Positions 40,220-48,967 of a DNA stretch of 64,000 bases are shown piece after piece. The DNA comes from Olsenella sp. kh2p3. GTDB taxonomy: Bacteria > Actinomycetota > Coriobacteriia > Coriobacteriales > Atopobiaceae. The stretch lies in assembly GCA_900119625.1 (NCBI GenBank), contig FPKD01000002.1, positions 62,001-126,000 on the forward strand. Direction: 5' to 3'. The notes under the pieces are model-generated. The model ran no database searches. It had not been told where the DNA came from and was given only the letters and a program-made list of their open reading frames with translations. The translations under genes and the position numbers were made by a program. Position 1 is the first letter of the stretch. Each line of letters begins with the position of its first letter.

Positions 40220-41494
40220 CTATGCCTCCTCGAGCGTCACGACGATCTTCTCAAGACCAGACCTGGCGAGCAGGTCATCGCGCTTGAGCGTAACGTCTTC
40301 CATCTCTCCAGGCACGAGGATGGCCCGCCGCTTGGCAATGACGCGCTCGTCATCAAGGTACACGCAGATGCGCCTGTCCTCGTAGACGCCGCCCACGCGG
40401 AAGCGTACCGTAAGCTTCTCGGGCATGCGCTCGGGGTCGATGGACTGCGGGACTGTGTAGCGCACGCCACCCTCGGCAACAACGGGGATACCGGGCATCT
40501 CGTCGTGCGCCTGGTTCTGTGCGCAGGCGTCCGCCCACTCGCCCGCTGCGGCGCCGGCAGCCGTTGCCTCCTGCGAAACGTAGTCGACAAGGTCATGCAC
40601 ATGCAGCACGTTTCCGCAGGCAAAAAGGCCAGGCACGCTGGTCTCGAGGCTCTCGTTCACCACCGGCCCGCGCGTGACGCGCGAAAGATCGACACCAGCC
40701 GCGCGTGAGAGCTCGTTCTCGGGCAGGAGTCCCACCGAGAGAAGCAGCGTGTCGCACGGGTAGCGCTTCTCCGTGCCCACAATGGGGTGGCTCTTCTCGT
40801 CTACCTGAGCGATCCACACCGCCTCAACGCGGCTCTTGCCCTCCACGCGCGTGACCGTGTGCGAGAGCAGCAGCGGAATGCCAAAGTCATCGAGGCACTG
40901 GACGATGTTTCGCTTGAGGCCGCCTGAGTAGGGCATGAGTTCGGCCACGCACGCGACGTGCGCGCCCTCGAGCGTCATGCGGCGTGCCATGATGAGACCG
41001 ATGTCGCCAGAGCCAAGGATGACTACCTCGCGGCCGGGCATGAGGCCCTCGATGTTCACCAGGCGCTGGGCTGTGCCCGCGGTGTAGACTCCTGCTGGCC
41101 TGAAGCCGGGAATGTTGAGCGCGCCTCTCGGCCGCTCGCGGCAGCCCATAGCAAGGACGATGGCACCGGCCGTAATGCGCTGCATGCCGCGCGCCTCGCT
41201 CACGCAGGTGACCACGTGGTCAGGCGAGACGTCAAGCACCATGGTGTCGAGAAGGAACTCCACGCCGGCCTCGAGCGCAAGCCTCTCATAGCGCGCGGCG
41301 TACTCGGGGCCAGTGAGCTCCTCGTTGAAGGTGATGAGGCCAAACCCATTGTGTATGCACTGGTTGAGGATGCCGCCGAGCTTCTGGTCGCGCTCGATCA
41401 CCAAAACGGAGCGCTTGCCCTCACCACGTGCAGAAGTTGCCGCGGCAAGCCCAGCGGGACCACCGCCAATGACAATGACGTCGTAGTCGCTCAT
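40220..41494 (-). CDS. FAD/NAD(P)-dependent oxidoreductase of the GlpA-DUF1667 cluster
   Basis: A 424-residue flavoprotein: FAD motif VIVIGGGPAGLAAATSARGE at the start, GGILNQCIHNGFG, a mid-chain NAD motif VVILGSGDIGLIMARRM, and GLFACGNVLHVHD near the end. The family is found beside anaerobic glycerol-3-phosphate dehydrogenases or opine/sarcosine-type oxidases and passes electrons from GlpA. The ATG overlaps the stop of the upstream gene by 4 bases (ATGA), indicating translational coupling. Confidence 0.9.
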   Translation of the reverse strand: MSDYDVIVIGGGPAGLAAATSARGEGKRSVLVIERDQKLGGILNQCIHNGFGLITFNEELTGPEYAARYERLALEAGVEFLLDTMVLDVSPDHVVTCVSEARGMQRITAGAIVLAMGCRERPRGALNIPGFRPAGVYTAGTAQRLVNIEGLMPGREVVILGSGDIGLIMARRMTLEGAHVACVAELMPYSGGLKRNIVQCLDDFGIPLLLSHTVTRVEGKSRVEAVWIAQVDEKSHPIVGTEKRYPCDTLLLSVGLLPENELSRAAGVDLSRVTRGPVVNESLETSVPGLFACGNVLHVHDLVDYVSQEATAAGAAAGEWADACAQNQAHDEMPGIPVVAEGGVRYTVPQSIDPERMPEKLTVRFRVGGVYEDRRICVYLDDERVIAKRRAILVPGEMEDVTLKRDDLLARSGLEKIVVTLEEA

Positions 41495-42975
41495 GCACGG
41501 GCCTCCTTTGCGATGGTGTCCTTCGCATGACCCTCGATGAACTCGGACCCGGGACCAGACTTGGTGACGTTCTCCATGGTGACGTCAGGCAGCTCGCGCG
41601 AGAGAATCTCCATGATCTTTGGCGTGCAGAAGCCGGCCTGGCAGCGGCCCATGCATGCTCCCGTGCGCCGCTTGACGCCATCGAGCGAGCGAGCACCCAC
41701 GGGACGGTGAATGGCGTCGACGATCTGCGCCTCGGTCACATGGCAGCAGCGGCAGATGACCCTGCCGTAGAGGGGGTTCTCCTCGCAGAGGCTCCCCCAC
41801 TGCTCGAACGAAAGATCGTTCATGTTGGGGATGCCGCGGCGCGTGTCCACAAACTCGCCTGCGGGCTTCTCCTCTAGTCCCAGAATGTTGGACACGATGC
41901 CCGCGACCATGCGCCCAATAGCAGGGGATGCCGTGAGGCCGGGCGACTCGATGGCCGAACAGTCCACAAAGCCTGGTGCTGAGGGGTTCTCGCCAATGAG
42001 AAACTCGTGCTCTGCCCGGTGCGCGCGCAGGCCCGAGAAGGACGTAATGACCTCGCGGAGAGGAACGTCGGCCACGGTGATCCCGCACTTCTCGGCCACC
42101 TCGGCAAGACCGGAGGCGGTGGTGTCGGTGCCTTCCTTGTCCTGGATGTCCTCTGCCGTGGGACCCACGATGAGGTTGCCGTGAATGGTGGGCGAGACAA
42201 GCACGCCCTTTCCCATCTTGGTGGGAAGCGCAAAGACCACATGGTGCACGTGGTTGCCGGCAGTGGTGTCAAGAAGCATGTACTGTCCGCGGCGTGGAAT
42301 GATCTCCAGCCTGTCCTCGCAGACCATATTGTGGATCTGGTCCGCGTAGACGCCTGCAGCATTCACCACGCAGCGAGCGAGGATGCGGCCACGCGGCGTC
42401 TCGAGGGCAAAGCCACCCTCTGGCCTGCGCTCTATTGCCGTCACCGGAGCATCAAAGATGAACTCGACTCCATTGGTCGCGGCATTCTCGGCAAGGGCCA
42501 CGTTCAACCCAAATGGGTCCACGATGCCTGCCGTTGGCGCCCAGAGTGCACCCACAGCGTTGGGAGAAATGTTGGGCTCCATAGAGCGAAGCGTATCTCG
42601 GTCAACAATCTGAAGGTCAGGCACACCGTTGGCCACACCTCGCGCGTAGAGCTCGCGCAAGCCGTCCATGTCGCGCTCACTCGTGCATACGACGAGGGAG
42701 CCAATGTTCTTTACCGTGAACTGCAGCTTCTTTGCCAGCTCGTACATAAGCGCATTGCCCTCGACGTTGAGGCGAGCCATGAGCGATCCGGGCGTGGCAT
42801 CGTAGCCAGCATGAACTATGGCAGAGTTGGCCTTCGACGTGCCGCAGCAGACATCGTCCTCACGCTCGACTACGCAGACGCTCGCCGTAGTCTTTGCAAG
42901 CTCGCGCGCCGTGGCACAGCCGGAGACACCTGCTCCTATGACCACGACGTCGTAGTGGCGTTCGTTCTCCTGCAT
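41491..42975 (-). CDS. glpA: GlpA-like glycerol-3-phosphate dehydrogenase with BFD-type Fe-S domain
   Basis: A 494-residue FAD enzyme expected to oxidise glycerol-3-phosphate or a related alpha-hydroxy acid. The N-terminus has the FAD motif VVVIGAGVSGCATARELAK, then CCGTSKANSAIVHAGYDA as in anaerobic GlpA and L-2-hydroxyglutarate oxidases. The C-terminal Fer2_BFD-like domain (about 390-450) has cysteines in VICRCCHVTE and RTGACMGRCQAGFC. The GAGGAGGGG ribosome site fixes the ATG at 42975. The genes glpF and glpK are absent nearby. The 427-base region 42976-43402 upstream contains the second hairpin array; no clear promoter was found in it. Confidence 0.88.
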   Translation of the reverse strand: MQENERHYDVVVIGAGVSGCATARELAKTTASVCVVEREDDVCCGTSKANSAIVHAGYDATPGSLMARLNVEGNALMYELAKKLQFTVKNIGSLVVCTSERDMDGLRELYARGVANGVPDLQIVDRDTLRSMEPNISPNAVGALWAPTAGIVDPFGLNVALAENAATNGVEFIFDAPVTAIERRPEGGFALETPRGRILARCVVNAAGVYADQIHNMVCEDRLEIIPRRGQYMLLDTTAGNHVHHVVFALPTKMGKGVLVSPTIHGNLIVGPTAEDIQDKEGTDTTASGLAEVAEKCGITVADVPLREVITSFSGLRAHRAEHEFLIGENPSAPGFVDCSAIESPGLTASPAIGRMVAGIVSNILGLEEKPAGEFVDTRRGIPNMNDLSFEQWGSLCEENPLYGRVICRCCHVTEAQIVDAIHRPVGARSLDGVKRRTGACMGRCQAGFCTPKIMEILSRELPDVTMENVTKSGPGSEFIEGHAKDTIAKEARA

Positions 42976-43220
42976 CGACCCCTCCTCGTTCCCGATGGGT
43001 GAACGTGGCGAGGCTAGCATGCGACCATCGCCGGGGCCGATTATCCACCCCGATGGACAGAGCGCGTTTGCGCGGTGGACGGACGGTAGCACGGTCCCGT
43101 AGAACGGCACCAAGCGTCCGCGAACGGTGCTATCTGGTGACGCTGGCGTTGGCTGCGTCAACACGCAGTGACAATGACGCCCGAGAGCACGGTATCGCCG
43201 CAACGATGCACAAAGGGAGC

Positions 43221-43374
43221 CCTCCGGCGCCAAAATGACGCCCGAAGGCCCATCTCGTACGTAATCCTGTATAAAACCCACGCTCGGGCGCCAAATTCTC
43301 GCCCGAGCGTGGGTTTTAGCAGCAAGTACGTATAAAGGTGCTGCTCGGGCGCCGAATTCTCGCCCGAGCAGCAT
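43221..43374. repeat. Intergenic triple-hairpin repeat array, locus 2
   Basis: Three hairpins. Unit A: CCTCCGGCGCC (43221-43231) / GACGCCCGAAGG (43237-43248). Unit B: AAACCCACGCTCGGGCG (43274-43290) and CGCCCGAGCGTGGGTTT (43300-43316), a perfect 17-bp stem. Unit C: TGCTGCTCGGGCG (43339-43351) / CGCCCGAGCAGCA (43361-43373), perfect 13 bp. Spacers CCATCTCGTACGTAATCC (43250-43267) and TTTTAGCAGCAAGTACGT (43314-43331) match those of the array at 22933-23079. It lies between the ABC exporter end and the glp start, in the 427-base gap 42976-43402. Confidence 0.85.
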
Positions 43375-43402
43375 TTTGCGCAAGCGTGGTAAACGTCCCG
43401 CC

Positions 43403-45265
43403 CTATCGCGTTCCCTCGAACTGGCTCTCGTACAGGCTCGCATAGAACCCGCCCTGACGCAGCAGTTCGTCGTGCGTGCCACGTTCGATGATGTGACCGT
43501 CCTTCATCACGAGGATGCAGTCCGCGTCTCGCACGGTGGAGAGGCGGTGCGCCACCACAAGCGAGGTGCGGCCTTCCATCATGCGGTCGAAGGCATCCTG
43601 CACCTGCAGCTCGGTGCGGGTGTCGATGGAGCTCGTGGCCTCGTCGAGCAGAAGGATCGTGGGGTCTGCGAGCATCACGCGCGCAATGCAGAGGAGCTGT
43701 CGCTGTCCTTGCGAGAGGGACCCGCCGTCCTCGCCCAAGAGCGTGTCGTAACCCTGCGGCAGCTGCTCGATGAACTTATGCGCGTGCGCCTGCTTGGCGG
43801 CGGCCACTACGTCGTCCATGGTTGCCCCTGGCGTCCCGTAGGCGATGTTCTCGCGAACCGTGCCCCTGAAGAGCCAGGTGTCCTGAAGCACCATGCCAAA
43901 GAGCGAGCGAAGATCCTCTCGGCGCATGTTGCTGGTGTCGTGGCCGTCAACCAAGATCTGACCGGAGTCCACGTCATAGAAGCGCAGCAGCAGGTTGATC
44001 AGGGTCGTCTTGCCGCATCCCGTGGGGCCAACCAGGGCGATGGTCTGGCCGGGCTTAGCCGCAAACGAGATGTCTTGGAGCAGCGGGCGGTCGGGGACGT
44101 ACGAGAAGTCGACGTGCGAGAACTCCAGAGCGCCCTCGGGGTTCTCGTCCACCTCGGGCTCGGCGGGATCGGCGCTTTGGGCTGGTGCATCGATGAGCGT
44201 GAAAAGACGCCGGGCCGAGGCGTAGGCGGTCTGGATCTGCGTGACCACATTGGAGATCTCGTTGAAGGGCTTCATGTACTGGTTGGCATACGAGAGGAAC
44301 GTCTGTACCTGGCCTACCGTGAGGACGCTCGGCCACCCGGAGATGACGCAGATGCAGCCAACAACCGCCACGACGGCATAGGTGATGTTGTTCACCACGC
44401 GCGTTGCGGGGTTAGAGAGGGAGCTTGTGAACTGGGCGTGCTCCCCCACCCCCAGCAGGCGCTGGTTAATCTCATCAAAGCCCGCCTGGGCACGGTCGCC
44501 ATATGCAAAGGCGCAGACCAGCTTCTGGCTTCCCACCATTTCCTCGACGTAGCCGCCAAGCGAGCCCTGGAGGGCCTGCTGCTCCTTAAAGCTCTTCGCA
44601 GAGTAGCGCGCAATGAGCCAGGCCACGAGCATGGAGACGGGCGTCACGATGACAACCACAAGGCCAACGGGAACAGAGATCGAGAACATGAAGACAAGCG
44701 TGCCCACGATGGTCACCACGCCAGTGAAGAGCTGCGTGAGGCCCTGGAGCAGGCCGTCACCCACCTGGTCGGCGTCGTTTACCACGCGGGAGAGCAGGTC
44801 TCCATGCGAGTGTGCGTCGACAAACGAGAGGGGCAGGTCGCGGAAGCGCGAGAAGGCATCGATGCGCAGGTCGCGGACCGTCTCGTACGTAAGCCGGTTG
44901 GTGCAGTAGCCAGAGAGCCACTGCGTTACTGCGGCGCCCACAACCACAAGCGCAAGCTCCTGGAGGAGGGCTACCAGCGCGGCATAGTCCACGTCTCCGG
45001 CCGAGACCATGCAATCGATCGCACGGCCAATCACGATGGGCACATAGAGTTGGAGCACCACCGAGACGGCAGAGGCAACGAAGGAGGCAATCAAAGACAC
45101 CCGATGCGGGCGGGTGTAGGCAAGCAGACGCCGCGTGACCTCGGCCGTGGCGAGGCCCGTCTCGTCAAGGCGGCCCTGGGGGTTGTCGTCGTTGTTGCCA
45201 ATGTCTCCCTTGACATTGGCCATGATGGATCCGGCGCTCGCGCCGGCTGCATACGGGTTTGCCAT
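43403..45265 (-). CDS. Heterodimeric ABC exporter, subunit with canonical ATPase residues
   Basis: A 620-residue half-transporter: six-helix membrane domain (about residues 50-350) and a C-terminal ATPase domain. Walker A is GPTGCGKTT, Walker B ILLLDEATSSID keeps the catalytic Glu, and the switch His is in VVAHRLST. The signature reads LSQGQ instead of LSGGQ. Paired with the upstream gene, this forms a heterodimer of the LmrCD/TM287-288 type, used for drug or peptide export. The ATG shares one base with the preceding stop (TAATG). Substrate unknown. Confidence 0.92.
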   Translation of the reverse strand: MANPYAAGASAGSIMANVKGDIGNNDDNPQGRLDETGLATAEVTRRLLAYTRPHRVSLIASFVASAVSVVLQLYVPIVIGRAIDCMVSAGDVDYAALVALLQELALVVVGAAVTQWLSGYCTNRLTYETVRDLRIDAFSRFRDLPLSFVDAHSHGDLLSRVVNDADQVGDGLLQGLTQLFTGVVTIVGTLVFMFSISVPVGLVVVIVTPVSMLVAWLIARYSAKSFKEQQALQGSLGGYVEEMVGSQKLVCAFAYGDRAQAGFDEINQRLLGVGEHAQFTSSLSNPATRVVNNITYAVVAVVGCICVISGWPSVLTVGQVQTFLSYANQYMKPFNEISNVVTQIQTAYASARRLFTLIDAPAQSADPAEPEVDENPEGALEFSHVDFSYVPDRPLLQDISFAAKPGQTIALVGPTGCGKTTLINLLLRFYDVDSGQILVDGHDTSNMRREDLRSLFGMVLQDTWLFRGTVRENIAYGTPGATMDDVVAAAKQAHAHKFIEQLPQGYDTLLGEDGGSLSQGQRQLLCIARVMLADPTILLLDEATSSIDTRTELQVQDAFDRMMEGRTSLVVAHRLSTVRDADCILVMKDGHIIERGTHDELLRQGGFYASLYESQFEGTR

Positions 45266-47016
45266 TACGCACCCACCTCCTCAGGACGAAGCTGCGAGAG
45301 GCAAATCTCGCGGTAGATGGGGCAACTCCTCATGAGCTCGGTGTGCGAACCCAGGCCAGCCATGCGGCCGTGGTCAAGGACCAGGATCTGGTCGCAGGAC
45401 ATGACCGCCGAGACGCGCTGCGAAACAATCACGCAGGTAAGCTCCGAGCGCAGGCTGCGGAGAGACTGTCGCAGGCTCGCGTCGGTGCGGAAGTCGAGCG
45501 CCGAGGCGGAGTCATCAAGCACCACAATGCGCGGGTGGCCAACGAGGGCACGCGCAATGGTGAGCCGCTGGCGCTGGCCTCCCGAGAAGTTCTTGCCGCC
45601 TGCCTCGACAACGGCATCGAGCCCCTGGTCCTTGCCCTGTACGAAGTCCGCGGCCTGCGCAAGCTCAAGCGCGCGCCAAAGTTCCTCGTCTGTTGCGTTG
45701 GAATCGCGCCAGCAGAGGTTCAAGCGGATGGTGCCCGAGACCAGCGACGCCTGCTGGGGCACGGTGGAGACGAGCTCGCGCAGCTGGGTGAAGGGATACT
45801 CTCGCACGTCGTGACCAAAGACGCGAACCTCGCCCGCCGTGGCGTCGTAGAGCCTTGGGATGAGGTTCACAAGCGATGACTTGCCAGAGCCCGTGCCGCC
45901 AATGATACCGAGAGATCCTCCGGCACCCAAGCGCAGCGTCACGTTATCGACCGCAGGCCGGGGCGCGCCGTCGTAGGTGAAGCATACGTGGTCGAGCGCG
46001 AGGGCCACGCCAGAGGTGAGGGTGCCTGGGGCAAGCTCCACCTGCGTGGTGCCCTCGTCAGAAATCTGGGGCTCGCAGTCGAGCACCTCCATGATGCGCC
46101 TGGCCGAGGCGGTGCCGCGGTTGATGGTGATAACCAAGTTGGCCACGTAGACGATGGACACGAGCATCTGCGTCATGTAGTTCACGAAGGCAATGACCTC
46201 GCCCTGCGTGAGGTTGCCCGCGTCGATGCGTGCGCCGCCCATCCAGAGGATGGCAACAATGCCCAGGTCCATCACAAGCAGCGTGGCGGGGTTAAGAAGC
46301 GAGGAGAGCTTGCCAATGGTGATGGCGGTCTGGGTCTGGTCGTCAGCCGCCTTGTGGAAGCGCTCGTCCTCGCGCCCCTCCTGCCTAAAGGCCCTCACAA
46401 CACGCACGCCCGAGAGGTTCTCGCGCGTGACAAGGCTCACCTCGTCAAGGCGCGACTGGAGCTCGCCAAAGAGCGGAACGGACCTGGACATCACCAGCCA
46501 AAAAACCACCGCAATGACGGGCGTGCAGACGAGAAACACAAGGCCAAGCTGAGCGTCGATGAGCATGGCGCAAACCATCGAGCCAATCGCCAGGATGGGC
46601 CAGCGGATAATCTGCCGGATGCCAAGGGCCACGGTGACCTGCACCTGGTTGACGTCGTTTGTGATACGAGTCACGAGGGAGGGCGTGCCAATGCGGTCGA
46701 GGTCCGCCGGGGCAAGCTGGTTCACCTTGGCGTAGAGATCGTGACGGATGTCCGTGCCGGAGCTCTGGGAGACAACAGCTGCCATCTTCTGGCACACCAG
46801 CGTGAAGCAGAAGCCAACCAGGGCAAGCACAATGAGAACCACGCACATGCGAATCACGTAGCCCTGGTCACGGCTAGTGACGCCCACGTCAATCATACTG
46901 GCAACGATGACCGGCGTGATGAGGTCAAATATGACCTCGACGGCCTTGCAGAGCGTGCCAAGAACGATCTTCCCCCGATACTTGGGGAAGACGAACCTCC
47001 GTAGAATCTCTCCCAA
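45265..47016 (-). CDS. Heterodimeric ABC exporter, subunit with degenerate ATPase site
   Basis: A 583-residue half-transporter with a six-helix membrane domain and C-terminal ATPase domain. Walker A is GGTGSGKSS and the signature is the canonical FSGGQ. Walker B reads IVVLDDSASALD (Asp instead of the catalytic Glu, near residue 505) and the switch position reads VSQRVS (Gln instead of His). These are the hallmarks of the non-hydrolysing site of heterodimeric exporters and match the altered LSQGQ of the partner. The start is a TTG preceded by GGGAGGGG. It is the first gene of the two-gene operon. Confidence 0.92.
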   Translation of the reverse strand: MGEILRRFVFPKYRGKIVLGTLCKAVEVIFDLITPVIVASMIDVGVTSRDQGYVIRMCVVLIVLALVGFCFTLVCQKMAAVVSQSSGTDIRHDLYAKVNQLAPADLDRIGTPSLVTRITNDVNQVQVTVALGIRQIIRWPILAIGSMVCAMLIDAQLGLVFLVCTPVIAVVFWLVMSRSVPLFGELQSRLDEVSLVTRENLSGVRVVRAFRQEGREDERFHKAADDQTQTAITIGKLSSLLNPATLLVMDLGIVAILWMGGARIDAGNLTQGEVIAFVNYMTQMLVSIVYVANLVITINRGTASARRIMEVLDCEPQISDEGTTQVELAPGTLTSGVALALDHVCFTYDGAPRPAVDNVTLRLGAGGSLGIIGGTGSGKSSLVNLIPRLYDATAGEVRVFGHDVREYPFTQLRELVSTVPQQASLVSGTIRLNLCWRDSNATDEELWRALELAQAADFVQGKDQGLDAVVEAGGKNFSGGQRQRLTIARALVGHPRIVVLDDSASALDFRTDASLRQSLRSLRSELTCVIVSQRVSAVMSCDQILVLDHGRMAGLGSHTELMRSCPIYREICLSQLRPEEVGA

Positions 47017-47128
47017 TAGAGCCCCTCCCTCTGGCTGACGGCCTATTCATGATAGGGCTGCTCAGCCGCGGTGCGCATACGGCTTTTGTCACACAACCAT
47101 TCGTGTTGTGAATGTCTAGCCCGCGCCG

Positions 47129-48967
47129 CTACTCTATTCCCAGCTTGTCTGAGAGCTCGAGCCACTCGTCCTCAAGCGCCTCGCGCGCAGCAACGGCGTC
47201 GTCAACCGCCTTCTGGGCGGCAACGAGCTTCTCGTAGTCCGTAGGGTCGACCTCTGCAAGCGCGGCACGCAGCCGGTCCGGCTCCCCCTCGGTCTTTTCC
47301 AGTTTTCTTGTTACAGCATCGAACCGCTTCTTGAGTTCACGCCGCTCCTGGTTCGACAGGGGAGCTTCCTGCGAACCCGTCGAATCGCTTGGCGCGACTG
47401 GCCCTTCCATAGCGGAGTTTCGCGTAGCGCACTCCGCGGAGGAAGGGGCTGCCGCGCCCCCGTGTGAATCTAGGAGGTCGAGGAACTCGTCTACGCCGCC
47501 CGGGCAGTGGCGCACGTGACCGTCGAGAAGCGCGTACTGGTCGTCGGTCACTCGCTCCATGAGGAAGCGGTCGTGCGAGACCATGAGGAGCGTGCCCGGC
47601 CAGGTGTCGAGCAGGTCCTCAAGCACCGCAAGCATGTCGGTGTCCAGGTCGTTGCCAGGCTCGTCGAGCACAAGCACGTTGGGCTCGTCGAGAAGCACCG
47701 TGAGCAGCGCGAGACGCCTGCGCTGACCGCCAGAAAGGTCGTGCACAAAGTTCGTGAGCTCGGAGCGCTCGAAGCCCAGTCGCTCGAGGAGCTGCGTGGG
47801 GCTCTGGGGCTTGCCGTCCACGTAGTAGGTGCTCTTGTAGCGCGAGAGTACCTCGAGCACGCGCCAGTTCTCCTTCTCGGAGAGCGTGTCCAGGTGCTGC
47901 GACATCCATCCAAAGCGCACGGACTTGCCAATGCGCACAGTGCCAGAGGTTGGCTGCAACTTGCCCGTCATGACCTTGAGCAGCGTTGACTTTCCCGCAC
48001 CGTTGGCTCCAAGGATGCCGTAGCGGTCGCCGGGACCAATGGTCCAGGTGATGTCATCGAGCACGCGCGAGCCATCCGGATAGGCAAACGAGACGTCCTT
48101 CATCTCGATGACCTGCTTGCCCAGCCTGCTCACGGCTAGGCGCTTAAGCTCGATGGGGTTTCTCAGCGGTGGGTCGTCGGCGAGAAGGGCGCGCGCCGCC
48201 TCGACGCGAAAGCGAGGCTTGCTCGAGCGTGCCTTGGCGCCGTGTGCCAGCCAGTTGAGCTCCTTGCGCAGCGTGTTCTGGCGGCGCTCCTCGGTGGCTG
48301 CGGCCATGCGGTCGCGCTCGACGCGCTGCTGGATGTAGGCGGAGTAGCCGCCGTCGAAGGGCTCGATCTCTTGGTCGTGGACCTCCCACATGTGCTCGCA
48401 GACCTCGTCCAAGAACCAGCGGTCGTGCGTCACCACAAGAAGCGCTCCCGTACCCTCCGGCCAGCGGGCCTTGAGGTGGTCGGCAAGCCAGCGGATGGCG
48501 TGCATGTCCAGGTGGTTGGTGGGCTCGTCCATGAGGATGACGTCCCAGGTCCCCACGAGGAGCCGCGCCAGGTCGCAGCGGCGCCGCTGTCCACCGGAGA
48601 GCGTGCCAACGGTGGCGTCCCAGTCCACGTCACCCAAGAGCTCCGAGATAATCTGTCGCACGCGCGGGTCGGAAGCCCACATGTAGTCGGGGACGTCTCC
48701 CACGACGGCGCGGCCCACGGTCCAGTCATCGTGGAGCTCGTCATCCTGGCCTAAGAACCCTACGTGGATGCCGTTTCTCCAGGTGACGGTACCCGCGTCT
48801 GGCTCAAGGCGATGCGCGATGAGCTCAAGCAGCGTCGACTTGCCGTCGCCGTTCCTGCCTACCACGCCTATGCGTTCGCCCTCGTTGATTCCTATAGTCT
48901 GGTCGTCAAGCACGGGCTTGCCCGGCCACTCGTGCGAGAGGTGCTCGCACCCTATGAGAATCCCCAT
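47129..48967 (-). CDS. ABC-F family ATPase, Uup/EttA-like
   Basis: A 612-residue soluble twin-ATPase that binds the ribosome rather than membranes. Two Walker A motifs (VVGRNGDGKST, ILGANGAGKST) and two signatures (LSGGQRRRCDLARLL, LSGGQRRRLALLTVL) are visible, with DEPTNHLD and DEPGNDLD after them. The linker (about 225-300) is rich in Arg and Lys as expected. The C-terminal 100 residues form a charged coiled coil, typical of Uup. ABC-F proteins help stalled translation or give antibiotic resistance; the type here looks housekeeping. Its stop overlaps the start of none, but its own ATG overlaps the nfo stop region (TAATG). Confidence 0.9.
   Translation of the reverse strand: MGILIGCEHLSHEWPGKPVLDDQTIGINEGERIGVVGRNGDGKSTLLELIAHRLEPDAGTVTWRNGIHVGFLGQDDELHDDWTVGRAVVGDVPDYMWASDPRVRQIISELLGDVDWDATVGTLSGGQRRRCDLARLLVGTWDVILMDEPTNHLDMHAIRWLADHLKARWPEGTGALLVVTHDRWFLDEVCEHMWEVHDQEIEPFDGGYSAYIQQRVERDRMAAATEERRQNTLRKELNWLAHGAKARSSKPRFRVEAARALLADDPPLRNPIELKRLAVSRLGKQVIEMKDVSFAYPDGSRVLDDITWTIGPGDRYGILGANGAGKSTLLKVMTGKLQPTSGTVRIGKSVRFGWMSQHLDTLSEKENWRVLEVLSRYKSTYYVDGKPQSPTQLLERLGFERSELTNFVHDLSGGQRRRLALLTVLLDEPNVLVLDEPGNDLDTDMLAVLEDLLDTWPGTLLMVSHDRFLMERVTDDQYALLDGHVRHCPGGVDEFLDLLDSHGGAAAPSSAECATRNSAMEGPVAPSDSTGSQEAPLSNQERRELKKRFDAVTRKLEKTEGEPDRLRAALAEVDPTDYEKLVAAQKAVDDAVAAREALEDEWLELSDKLGIE

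Noticed and set aside
43221..43374. CRISPR array
   Set aside because: Only three units, the repeated parts are variable hairpins and the 'spacers' are the conserved part, the reverse of a CRISPR; no cas genes are near.
43376..45316. 646-residue plus-strand open frame opposite the ABC exporter gene
   Set aside because: Shadow of a real ABC gene with complete Walker motifs; rich in His, Arg and Val as typical antisense translations.
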